From positions 190,935 to 254,934 of the forward strand of contig NZ_BMRA01000005.1 of NCBI RefSeq assembly GCF_014648395.1: 64,000 nt of DNA, in the 5' to 3' direction. The notes beneath the pieces were generated by a model, which worked only from the letters and a program-made list of their open reading frames with translations, was not told the origin of the DNA and ran no database searches. Source of the DNA: Micromonospora fulviviridis (GTDB lineage Bacteria > Actinomycetota > Actinomycetes > Mycobacteriales > Micromonosporaceae). Both the position numbers and the translations under genes were made by a program. Below, piece after piece: positions 24,140 to 31,840 of this stretch; the stretch's first letter is position 1; each line of letters opens with the position of its first letter.

Positions 24140-26658
24140 CGCCGTACCTCCGGAAGGCCCAGCGCCACCGGCTGACGGCGACCGTCGGCGCCCGGCGGGG
24201 CGCCGCGGGCGGGCACCGGCTGGCCGCGCTCCACCGCGAAGCTGATGGACGGGTCGGGCACGTCGGGGGCGTTGACGAAGGAGGTGAAGCGGCGCAGCCG
24301 CTCCGGGTCCTCCAGCACGTCCCGCCACTCGTCGGAGTACCCGGCGACGTGCCGGGCCATGGCCGCGTCGAGTTCGGCGCAGAGCCCGAGCGAGTCGTCC
24401 ACGAGCACCGACCGGAGATGGTCGAGGCCGCCGTCCATCGCCTCGATCCAGGCGGCGGTGCGCTGCAACCGGTCGGCGGTGCGGATGTAGTAGATCAGGA
24501 ACCGGTCGATCAGCTGGATCAGCGCTTCCGTGGACAGGTCGGTGGCGAACAGGTCGGCGTGCCGGGGCCGGAACCCGCCGTTGCCGCCGACGTAGAGGTT
24601 CCAGCCGGTCTCGGTGGCGATGATGCCGAAGTCCTTGCTGCGGGCCTCGGCGCACTCCCGCGCGCAGCCGGAGACCGCCGACTTGAGCTTGTGCGGGGCG
24701 CGCAGCCCCCGGTAGCGCAGTTCCAGCGCGACGGCCAGCCCGACCGAGTCCTGCACCCCGTACCGGCACCAGGTCTCGCCGACGCAGGACTTCACGGTCC
24801 GCAGCGCCTTGCCGTACGCGTGGCCGGACTCGAAGCCGGCGTCCACCAGCCGGCGCCAGATCTGCGGGAGCTGCTCGACCCGGGCGCCGAACAGGTCGAT
24901 CCGCTGCCCACCGGTGATCTTGGTGTAGAGCCGGAAGTCCCGGGCCACCTCGCCGATCACGATCAGCTTCTCCGGGGTGATCTCGCCGCCGGGGATCCGC
25001 GGCACCACCGAGTAGCTGCCGTCGCGTTGCAGGTTGGCCAGGAAGTGGTCGTTGGTGTCCTGGAGGGACGCCTGCTCGCCGTCGAGCACGTGCCCGGTGC
25101 CGAGCGAGGCGAGGATCGAGGCCACCACCGGCTTGCAGATGTCGCAGCCGCGCCCGCGCCCGTGCTCGGCGATGAGCTGGGAGAAGGTGCGGATGCCGCG
25201 GACCCGGACGATGTCGAACAGCTCCTGCCGGCCGGCGTCGAAGTGCTCGCACAGCGCGGTGGACTGCCGCACCCCGGCCGCGTCGAGGAGTTGCTTGAGC
25301 ATCGGCACGCAGGAGCCGCAGCTCGTCCCGGCCCGGGTGCACGCCTTCAACGCCGGCACGTCGGCCGCCCCGCCGGCGATGGCCGCGTCCAGGTCGGCCC
25401 GGGTCACCGCGTTGCAGGAGCAGACCTGCGCGGCGGCCGGCAGCGCGCCGGCCCCGGCGCCCGCGCCGCCCGCCGGGGCCAGCAGCGCCAGCGGGGGAGC
25501 GGGCAGCGGCCCGCCGACACTCGCCCGCAGCGTCGGGTACGCGCTCGCGTCGCCCACCAGCACGCCGCCGAGCAGCGTCCTCGCGTCGTCGGAGAGGACC
25601 AGCTTCGCGTACGCCCGGGTGGCCGGGTCGGTGAAGGTGACGTCGAGGCAGCCCGGGGTGGCGCCGTGCGCGTCGCCGAACGAGGCCACGTCCACGCCGA
25701 GCAGCTTGAGCTTGGTGGCGGTGTCCGCGCCGGGGAAGGTGGCCGCCCCGCCGAGCAGCCGGTCGGCGACCACCTCGGCGGTCGCGTACCCGGGGGCCAC
25801 CAGGCCGTGGCAGGTGCCCTCCACGGCGGCGCACTCGCCGACCGCCCAGATCCGCTCGTCCGCCGTCCGGCAGCCCGCGTCGACCAGCACCCCGCCGCGC
25901 GGGCCGAGCGGCAGCCCCGCGGCCCGGGCCAGCTCGTCCCGGGGCCGGATGCCGGCGGCCACCACGACCAGGTCCGCCTCGACCGTGCGCCCGTCGGAGA
26001 GTTCCAGCGCGCCGACCGTGCCGTCCGGGCCGGGGCGCAGCGCGCTGGTGGCCACCCCGAGGTACGTGGTGACGCCCAGTTCCTCGACGTAGCGGCGCAG
26101 CATGGCACCGCCCGCCTCGTCCACCTGCACCGGCATGAGCCGGGGCGCGAACTCGACCACGCTGGTGTCCAGGCCCAGCAGGCGCAGCGCGTTCGCCGCC
26201 TCCAGGCCGAGCAGCCCGCCGCCGATCACCGCCCCGGTGCGCCGGCCCTCGGCGTGCGCGCGGATCGCCGCCAGGTCGTCCAGCGTCCGGTAGACGAAGA
26301 CACCCGGCAGGTCGGCGCCGCCGATCGGGGGTACGAACGCCGACGAGCCGGTGGCCAGCACCAGCGCGTCGTACGGGTGCTCGCCGGACGCGGTCACCAC
26401 CACCCGCCGCGCCCGGTCCACGGCCAGCGCCGGCTCGCCGAGCCGCAGCTCCACCCCGTCGTCGGGGGTGTGCAGGTTCAGCTCCTCGGCGCTCACCCCG
26501 TCGAAGAAGGCCGAGAGCCGCACCCGGTCGTACGCCGGCCGCCGCTCCTCGCCGAGCACCGTGACCTGCCAGCGCCGCTCCTGGTCCCGGGCCCGCAACG
26601 CCTCGACGAAGCGCTGCCCGACCATGCCGTTGCCGACGACCACCAGCCTGCCGCTCAT
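24136..26658 (-). CDS. nirB: Nitrite reductase (NADH) large subunit
   Basis: NirB reduces nitrite to ammonium in the cytoplasm. Domains in order over 840 aa: FAD/NAD-binding oxidoreductase (MSGRLVVVGNGMVGQRF; second nucleotide site TGAVIGGGLLGLEAA), a BFD-like [2Fe-2S] domain (CSCNAVT, then CTRAGTSCGSC), a ferredoxin-like domain and the sirohaem/[4Fe-4S] domain with Cys in KSCVGETWCRYG and SGCARECAEARSKDFG. All cofactor cysteines are present. The ATG is in a four-base overlap with the upstream reductase gene. Confidence 0.96.
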   Translation of the reverse strand: MSGRLVVVGNGMVGQRFVEALRARDQERRWQVTVLGEERRPAYDRVRLSAFFDGVSAEELNLHTPDDGVELRLGEPALAVDRARRVVVTASGEHPYDALVLATGSSAFVPPIGGADLPGVFVYRTLDDLAAIRAHAEGRRTGAVIGGGLLGLEAANALRLLGLDTSVVEFAPRLMPVQVDEAGGAMLRRYVEELGVTTYLGVATSALRPGPDGTVGALELSDGRTVEADLVVVAAGIRPRDELARAAGLPLGPRGGVLVDAGCRTADERIWAVGECAAVEGTCHGLVAPGYATAEVVADRLLGGAATFPGADTATKLKLLGVDVASFGDAHGATPGCLDVTFTDPATRAYAKLVLSDDARTLLGGVLVGDASAYPTLRASVGGPLPAPPLALLAPAGGAGAGAGALPAAAQVCSCNAVTRADLDAAIAGGAADVPALKACTRAGTSCGSCVPMLKQLLDAAGVRQSTALCEHFDAGRQELFDIVRVRGIRTFSQLIAEHGRGRGCDICKPVVASILASLGTGHVLDGEQASLQDTNDHFLANLQRDGSYSVVPRIPGGEITPEKLIVIGEVARDFRLYTKITGGQRIDLFGARVEQLPQIWRRLVDAGFESGHAYGKALRTVKSCVGETWCRYGVQDSVGLAVALELRYRGLRAPHKLKSAVSGCARECAEARSKDFGIIATETGWNLYVGGNGGFRPRHADLFATDLSTEALIQLIDRFLIYYIRTADRLQRTAAWIEAMDGGLDHLRSVLVDDSLGLCAELDAAMARHVAGYSDEWRDVLEDPERLRRFTSFVNAPDVPDPSISFAVERGQPVPARGAPPGADGRRQPVALGLPEVRR

Positions 26659-28145
26659 CGCGCCACCTCCACCGCGTCGCGGTCCATCTCTGCACCTGGT
26701 TCCTGGCGTCCCGTCACCGGATCCACCTCGGCGAGCCATCCGGCGATGCCGGCCACCGCGTCCCGGCAGCCACCGCAACCGGTGGCCGCCCGGGTCGCCG
26801 CGGACAGCTCCGCGGCGGTCCGCGCGCCGGCGCGCCAGCACGCCACCAGGGCGCCCTTGCTCACGTCGTTGCACTGGCACACCGTGGCCGCGTCCGGCAT
26901 CAGCGCCGGGGACGCGGCGGGCGTGGCCGGGGCGGCGCCGAACGCCCGCCCGAGCAGCAGCGACCGCCGGTCCGCCGGCACCGGCGCGCCCCGGTCGAAG
27001 AGCTGCACCACGGTGCCGACCGCCGGGTTGTCGCCGAGCAGGATGGCCCCGGTCAGCCGCTCGTCGCGGATCCGCAGCCGGGCGTACGTGCCCCGGGCCG
27101 GGTCGGCGAAGGTCAGCTCCTCGACCGGCCCGCCCCCGTCCGGCGCGTCGACCGCGTCGCCCATCGCGGCCAGGTCGATGCCGGCCGCCTTGAGCCGGGT
27201 CACCACCGGCCGCGGCCGGTAGCGGACCAGCGGGTCGTCGCCGGTCAGCACCTCGGCCACCACCCGGGCCTGCGCCCACGCCGGGGCGACCAGCCCGGTC
27301 AGCGTCCCGTCGTGCTGGGCGCAGTCCCCGATGGCCGAGATCCGCCGGTCGCTGGTGCGCATCCGGTCGTCCACCACCACGCCCCGGTCCACGGCCAGCC
27401 CGGCGGCGGCGGCCAGCGCGGTGTCCGGGCGTACGCCGCAGGAGAGGACCAGCAGGTCGGCCGCGAGCGAGCCGCCGTCGCCGAGGTCGAGGCGGACGCC
27501 GTCGGCGTCGGCGGCCACCCCGGTCGCCGTGACGCCCAGCCGGGTGCGCACCCCGAGCCCGGCGAGAGTGCCGGCGAGGACCGCGCCGGCCGGCTGGTCG
27601 AGCTGCCGTTCCATCAGGTGCCCCACCGGGTGGACCACCGTCACGTCCAGCCCCCGGGCGGCGAGCCCGCGGGCCGCCTCCAGCCCGAGCAGCCCGCCGC
27701 CGAGCACCAGGGCGCTGCGGGCGCCCCGGGCGGCGGCGAGGATCCGCCGGCAGTCGTCCAGGGTGCGGAACGGGACCACCCGGTCGGGGAGCGGGTCGAG
27801 CCCGGGCAGCGGCGGCACCAGGGCCCGGCTGCCGGTGGCCAGGACCAGGTGGTCGTAGCCGTGCCGGTCGCCGTCGGCGGTGCGTACCTGGCGGGCGGCC
27901 CGGTCGATGGCGGTGACCGCGGTGCCGGTGCGCACGTCCGCGCCCTGCCCGGCGACCTCGGCCAGCTCGACGTCCGGCTCGTCGATCTTCCCGGCGAGCA
28001 GGGTGGAGAGCATGATCCGGTTGTACGCCCGGTGCGGCTCCGCCCCGAGCACGGTGACCTTCCGGTCCCCGCCCCTCGCGTGCAGTTCGGCGGCGAGGCG
28101 GGCGCCCGCCATGCCGTATCCCACGATGACGATTCGCTCGGTCAT
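26655..28145 (-). CDS. FAD-dependent reductase with BFD-like [2Fe-2S] tail, probable electron donor to nitrate reductase
   Basis: This 496-aa protein resembles the N-terminal half of NirB and the NasB-type reductase of assimilatory nitrate reductases. The FAD motif is IVIVGYGMAGARLAAEL, the NAD site SALVLGGGLLGLEAA, and a C-terminal BFD-like domain carries CQCNDVS and CGGC cysteines. There is no sirohaem domain, so it is not a nitrite reductase. It lies between the nitrate reductase and nirB genes with four-base overlaps on both sides. I infer that it passes electrons from NAD(P)H to the molybdenum subunit. Confidence 0.86.
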   Translation of the reverse strand: MTERIVIVGYGMAGARLAAELHARGGDRKVTVLGAEPHRAYNRIMLSTLLAGKIDEPDVELAEVAGQGADVRTGTAVTAIDRAARQVRTADGDRHGYDHLVLATGSRALVPPLPGLDPLPDRVVPFRTLDDCRRILAAARGARSALVLGGGLLGLEAARGLAARGLDVTVVHPVGHLMERQLDQPAGAVLAGTLAGLGVRTRLGVTATGVAADADGVRLDLGDGGSLAADLLVLSCGVRPDTALAAAAGLAVDRGVVVDDRMRTSDRRISAIGDCAQHDGTLTGLVAPAWAQARVVAEVLTGDDPLVRYRPRPVVTRLKAAGIDLAAMGDAVDAPDGGGPVEELTFADPARGTYARLRIRDERLTGAILLGDNPAVGTVVQLFDRGAPVPADRRSLLLGRAFGAAPATPAASPALMPDAATVCQCNDVSKGALVACWRAGARTAAELSAATRAATGCGGCRDAVAGIAGWLAEVDPVTGRQEPGAEMDRDAVEVAR

Positions 28146-30253
28146 GCCTTCTCCACCCGGACGGCGCAGATCTTGAACTCGGGCATCCCGGAGACCGGGT
28201 CGACGGCGTCGTTGGTCACCGAGTTGGCGCGGGCCGCCCCCGGCCAGTGGAACGGCGCGAAGACGGTGTCCGGCCGGATCGCCGGGCTGAGCCGGGCCGG
28301 CGCGCGCAGTTCGCCCCGGCGGGAGACCACCCGCACCTCCTCGCCGTCGGCCACGCCGAGCCGGCCGGCCAGGTCGGGGTGCAGCTCGACGAAGCCGCCG
28401 GGGGCGGCCCGGCGCAGCGCGGCGATCCGCCGGGTCTGCGCGCCGGACTGGTACTGGGCGAGCACCCGGCCGGTGGTGAAGTGGAGCGGGTAGTCGGCGC
28501 ACACGGGCTCGGCGGCCGGCCGGTGGGTCACCGCCCGGAACCGGGCCCGGCCGTCCGGCGTGGGGAACCGGTCGGCGAAGAGCCGGGGGCTGTCCGGCCC
28601 GTCCTCGTCGGGGCAGGGCCAGAAGACGCCGGTGTCGGCGTCGATCCGGTCCCAGCTCACCCCGGCGTAGTCGGCCGGCCCGCCGGCCGAGGCGCGGCGC
28701 AGCTCGGCGAAGACCGCCGCCGGGTCGGTGGGGAACGCGCCGGGCGCGCCGAGGCGGGCCGCCAGGCCGGCCAGGACGGCCAGGTCGGTGCGGACGCCGG
28801 GCGGGGGCTCGCGCAGGGCGCGGCGGCGCAGCACGCGACCCTCCAGATTGGTCATGGTGCCGTCCTCCTCGGCCCACTGGGCGACGGGCAGCACCACGTC
28901 GGCCAGCTCGGCCGTCTCCGAGCGCAGGAAGTCGGCCACCACCAGCAGGTCCAGGTCGCGCAGCCGGGACTCGACCCGGGCCGCGCGGGGCGCGGACACC
29001 ACGGGGTTGGAGCCGAAGACCAGCAGCGCCCGGGGGCCGTGCGCGGTGCCGAGCGAGTCGAGGAGCTGGTAGGCCGGTACGCCGGGCCCGGGCAGCGCCG
29101 CGGGGTCGATGCCCCAGACCGCGGCCACGTGCTCCCGGGCCGCCGGGTCGTCGATCCGCCGGTAGCCGGGGAGCTGGTCGGCCTTCTGCCCGTGCTCCCG
29201 GCCGCCCTGCCCGTTGCCCTGCCCGGTGAGGCAGCCGTAGCCGGAGCCGGGGCGGCCGGGCAGCCCCAGGGCGAGCGCCAGGTTGATGAAGGCGGTGACC
29301 GTGTCCACGCCCTTGGCGTGCTGCTCCGCGCCCCGGGCCGTCAGGATGATCGCGCGGTCCACGGTGGCCAGGGCCCGGGCGGTCGCCTCCAGGTCGGCCA
29401 CCGGCACCCCGGAGAGGCGCTCCGCCTCGGCCGGCCAGCAGCCGGCCACGGTCCGCCGCACCTCGTCGAAGCCGGTGGTCCGGTCGGCCACGTACGCCCG
29501 GTCGAGCCAGCCCTCGGTGAGCGCGATGTGCAGCAGCGCGTTGGCCACCGCCAGGTCGGTGCCGGGCAGCGGTTGCAGGTGCAGGTCCGCCTGGCGGGCG
29601 GTGGCGGTGAGCCGGGGGTCGACCACGATCAGCCGGCCGCCCCGTTCGCGCTGGTCGGCGAGGTGGCGCATCAGCGGCGGCATGGTCTCCGCCGGGTTCG
29701 CGCCGACCAGCAGCAGGGTGTCCGCCCGGCCCAGGTCGGCGAGGGGGAAGGGGAGCCCCCGGTCGAGGCCGAACGCGCGCATGCCGGCCGCCGCGGCCGA
29801 GGACATGCACCAGCGTCCGTTGTAGTCGATGTGCCGGGTGCCCAGCGCCACCCGGGCGAACTTGCCGAGCGCGTACGCCTTCTCGTTGGTCAGCCCGCCG
29901 CCGCCGAAGACCGCGACGGCGTCCGGCCCGTGCCGCTCCCGGACCGCCCGCAGCCCGGCGGCCACCCGGTCGAGCGCCTCGTCCCAGCCGGCCGGTCGCA
30001 GCTCACCCCCGGGCCGGTCCCGCAGCAGCGGGGTGGTCAGCCGGTCCGGGTGGTCGAGCAGGTCGGCGGCGGTCCAGCCCTTCTGGCAGAGGCCGCCCCG
30101 GTTGGTGGGGAAGTCTCGGGGCGCGACCTCGATCCGCTCCCCGGTCTGCCGCAGCACCATGCCGCACTGGAGCGCGCAGTACGGGCAGTGCGTGGCCGCC
30201 TCGCGGGGTGGCCGTACCCCCGGTCGCGTCGCCACGCGTGCACCGTCCGTCAT
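28142..30253 (-). CDS. nasC: Assimilatory nitrate reductase, molybdenum subunit
   Basis: This 703-aa cytoplasmic molybdopterin enzyme reduces nitrate to nitrite. The N-terminal [4Fe-4S] ligands are Cys23, Cys26, Cys30 and Cys56 (CPYCALQC, GGLCQKG). Cys149 in NGRWCMSS is the probable Mo ligand. LLLVGANPAETMPPL, GYGCLTGQGNGQGGREHGQKADQLPG (two joined blocks) and the C-terminal molybdopterin-binding HFTTGRVLAQYQSG are typical. The naming follows NasC/NasA/NarB usage. There is no twin-arginine signal, so it is assimilatory. It is first in the operon, and a GlnR-like box lies just upstream. Confidence 0.93.
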   Translation of the reverse strand: MTDGARVATRPGVRPPREAATHCPYCALQCGMVLRQTGERIEVAPRDFPTNRGGLCQKGWTAADLLDHPDRLTTPLLRDRPGGELRPAGWDEALDRVAAGLRAVRERHGPDAVAVFGGGGLTNEKAYALGKFARVALGTRHIDYNGRWCMSSAAAAGMRAFGLDRGLPFPLADLGRADTLLLVGANPAETMPPLMRHLADQRERGGRLIVVDPRLTATARQADLHLQPLPGTDLAVANALLHIALTEGWLDRAYVADRTTGFDEVRRTVAGCWPAEAERLSGVPVADLEATARALATVDRAIILTARGAEQHAKGVDTVTAFINLALALGLPGRPGSGYGCLTGQGNGQGGREHGQKADQLPGYRRIDDPAAREHVAAVWGIDPAALPGPGVPAYQLLDSLGTAHGPRALLVFGSNPVVSAPRAARVESRLRDLDLLVVADFLRSETAELADVVLPVAQWAEEDGTMTNLEGRVLRRRALREPPPGVRTDLAVLAGLAARLGAPGAFPTDPAAVFAELRRASAGGPADYAGVSWDRIDADTGVFWPCPDEDGPDSPRLFADRFPTPDGRARFRAVTHRPAAEPVCADYPLHFTTGRVLAQYQSGAQTRRIAALRRAAPGGFVELHPDLAGRLGVADGEEVRVVSRRGELRAPARLSPAIRPDTVFAPFHWPGAARANSVTNDAVDPVSGMPEFKICAVRVEKA

Positions 30254-30261
30254 GTCGGCAA

Positions 30262-30315
30262 AGCGTGCCGTCAGGCGGTTTCCGGTCCGGGTCCCTTCTG
30301 TTTCGGTCCTGTCAA
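30262..30315 (-). promoter_or_regulatory. GlnR-like box and -10 of nitrate assimilation operon
   Basis: Read on the minus strand: TTGAC (30315-30311), six bases, GAAAC (30304-30300), six bases, GACCC (30293-30289), six bases, GAAAC (30282-30278). This matches the a1-n6-b1-n6-a2-n6-b2 arrangement of actinobacterial GlnR sites (consensus gTnAC and GaAAC). Ten bases further is CACGCT (30267-30262), a weak -10 that ends eight bases before the nasC ATG. Confidence 0.72.
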
Positions 30316-30337
30316 GAGCACCTCACACCGCACGGGA

Positions 30338-30366
30338 GTGACGGGCCGGTCGGCAAGGCTTAGAAT
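30338..30366 (+). promoter_or_regulatory. Promoter of methyltransferase gene
   Basis: GTGACG (30338-30343) and TAGAAT (30361-30366) are separated by 17 bp. A Shine-Dalgarno GGGAGG precedes the ATG at 30400. The GlnR-like box ends 22 bp upstream of this -35, so GlnR could affect both directions. Confidence 0.5.
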
Positions 30367-30399
30367 GTGGGACAAGAATCTCGTATTGTGGGAGGCGCG

Positions 30400-31095
30400 A
30401 TGAGTGTGGCGGACGCGTTCGACGCGGTGGCGGGGAGCTACGACGCGGCCCGGCGCCGCCTCGTGCCCTGCTTCGACGCCTTCTACGGCACGGCGGTCGA
30501 GGTGGCCGCGCCGCCGCTGCGGGCGGCGCTCGCCGCGGGGCGTACCCCCGAGGTGCTGGACCTGGGCGCGGGCACCGGCCTGCTCTCCCTGCTGCTGGCC
30601 GCGGCGGTCCCCGGGGTCCGGCTGACCCTGGTCGACGCGGCGCCCGGCATGCTCGCGGTGGCGACCGGCCACCTGGCCGCCCGCGGGGTGCCGCACCGCA
30701 CGGTGCTCGCCGACCTGGCCGACCCGCTGCCCGCCGGCCGCTACGACGCGGTGGTCTCCGCGCTGGCCATCCATCACCTGGACGACGACGGCAAGCGGGC
30801 GCTCTACCGGCGGGCCGCCGAGGCGCTGGCGCCGGGCGGCGTCTTCGTCAACGCGGAGCAGGTGGCCGGCCCGACCCCCGACCTGGACCGGCGCTACGAC
30901 GAGGTCTGGACGGCCCGGATCACCGAGCTGGGCTCGGACGCCGCGGAGATCGCCGGAGCCCGCGAGCGGATGCGGCACGACCGGCCCGCGCCGGTGGCCG
31001 ACCAGTGCCGCTGGCTCACCGAGGCCGGCCTGGTCGACGTGGACTGTTTCTTCAAGGAGTGGCGGTTCGCGGTGTTCGGGGGCCGGCGTCCCTGA
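30400..31095 (+). CDS. Class I SAM-dependent methyltransferase
   Basis: This is a 231-aa soluble methyltransferase of the UbiE/Methyltransf family; the substrate is unknown. SAM motif I is EVLDLGAGTGLLSLLL, motif II TLVDAAPGMLAVA, and the post-motif IV region is YDAVVSALAIHHLDDDGK. The start at 30400 has the Shine-Dalgarno GGGAGG at 30390-30395. It is divergent from the nitrate reductase operon and followed by a toxin-antitoxin pair; no functional link to nitrogen metabolism is visible. Confidence 0.85.
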   Translation: MSVADAFDAVAGSYDAARRRLVPCFDAFYGTAVEVAAPPLRAALAAGRTPEVLDLGAGTGLLSLLLAAAVPGVRLTLVDAAPGMLAVATGHLAARGVPHRTVLADLADPLPAGRYDAVVSALAIHHLDDDGKRALYRRAAEALAPGGVFVNAEQVAGPTPDLDRRYDEVWTARITELGSDAAEIAGARERMRHDRPAPVADQCRWLTEAGLVDVDCFFKEWRFAVFGGRRP

Positions 31096-31136
31096 GCGTG
31101 ACCGGGTGTCCGGTTCGGCGACCGGTGCGAGCGGGG

Positions 31137-31166
31137 ATGACTGACGGTCATACCGGTGGGTAATCT
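31137..31166 (+). promoter_or_regulatory. Promoter and candidate autoregulatory operator of toxin-antitoxin pair
   Basis: ATGACT (31137-31142) and TAATCT (31161-31166) are 18 bp apart, and the -10 ends seven bases before the antitoxin ATG. An inverted repeat ATGAC-n5-GTCAT (31137-31151) covers the -35, where a ribbon-helix-helix antitoxin would be expected to repress its own promoter. Confidence 0.5.
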
Positions 31167-31173
31167 GACCGGC

Positions 31174-31434
31174 ATGACCGCCAAGGTGACACTGTCCTTC
31201 TCCGACGAGACGATCGAGGAGGCGCGCCGGTTCGCCAAGCGGGAAGGGCTCTCCCTCTCCGCCTGGATGGACCAGGCCGCCCGGGAGAAGGCGCTGCGCG
31301 AGGTCTTCACCGCGCACGCCGAGGCGGTCGCCCGCGCCGGCCTGGACCTGGAGTCCGCCGCCCTGGCCGACGCCCAGGAGGCCGCGCTGGTCGACGACGC
31401 GCTGTTCGGCGGCGGGCGCCCGCGTGCTGCGTAG
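31174..31434 (+). CDS. Antitoxin of a MazEF/PemIK-like module
   Basis: This is an 86-aa protein with an N-terminal ribbon-helix-helix-like region (MTAKVTLSFSDETIEEARRFAKREGLSLSAWMDQAARE, read in parts) and a helical, Ala/Glu-rich C-terminus of the sort that wraps the toxin. ATG 31174 is preferred over GTG 31156 because it fits the leaderless -10 spacing and the domain start. It overlaps the toxin gene by 11 bases, the usual antitoxin-first order. Confidence 0.8.
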   Translation: MTAKVTLSFSDETIEEARRFAKREGLSLSAWMDQAAREKALREVFTAHAEAVARAGLDLESAALADAQEAALVDDALFGGGRPRAA

Positions 31435-31717
31435 GGGAGAGATCTGGCGCATCTCCGGCGCCCGGGAACGGCTCGGCCTGGTCATCAGCTCAGACGTCTA
31501 CAACTCCACCGCCGTGCCGATCGTGATCGTGGTCGAGGTGGTCGAGGAGTCGCTGCTGCGCGACTCGCCCCTGGCCGTGTCGATGGGCGGCTACGTGGTG
31601 ATGCCCGACCGGCTCTCCTCGCCCATGAAGAAGTGGTTCACCGAGTGCGTGGACGTGGCCGACACCGAGACCATGCAGCGGGTCGCCCGCGCGCTGCGCA
31701 TCCTCCAGGAGATCTGA
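31424..31717 (+). CDS. MazF/PemK-family toxin (endoribonuclease)
   Basis: This is a 97-aa PemK/MazF-fold protein. The N-terminus LRRGEIWRISGARERLGLVISSDVYN (in two blocks) corresponds to the family R-G-x-(I/V)-W and the conserved loop before strand 2. The C-terminal part LSSPMKKWFTECVDVADTETMQRVARAL resembles the family tail. Known members cleave mRNA at short sequences. The GTG start lies inside the antitoxin gene, so translation is coupled. Chromosomal, complete and apparently intact. Confidence 0.8.
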   Translation: MLRRGEIWRISGARERLGLVISSDVYNSTAVPIVIVVEVVEESLLRDSPLAVSMGGYVVMPDRLSSPMKKWFTECVDVADTETMQRVARALRILQEI

Positions 31718-31756
31718 GGCGCTTCACCGCCGCCCGACGGCGGACGTGCGATCTCC

Positions 31757-31810
31757 GTTTCCGGACCGACGCGCGGCGGGCACGGCCGGGAAACCGCCCG
31801 TTCCTAGCGT
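31757..31810 (+). promoter_or_regulatory. GlnR-like box and -10 of narK
   Basis: GTTTC, six bases, GACGC, six bases, GGCAC, six bases, GAAAC occupy 31757-31794, a weaker but correctly phased four-half-site GlnR-like array. TAGCGT (31805-31810) follows after exactly ten bases, the same spacing as at the nitrate reductase operon. Confidence 0.55.
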
Positions 31811-31840
31811 TCCCCTCGTCACCGACGAGGAGGAGTCGCC

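Noticed and set aside
23305..27222. 1305-codon plus-strand open frame across nirD, nirB and the reductase
   Set aside because: Low-complexity translation without motifs, while the minus strand carries conserved enzymes with all cofactor ligands.
28247..30403. 718-codon plus-strand open frame opposite the nitrate reductase gene
   Set aside because: Shadow of nasC codon usage; no recognisable protein features.
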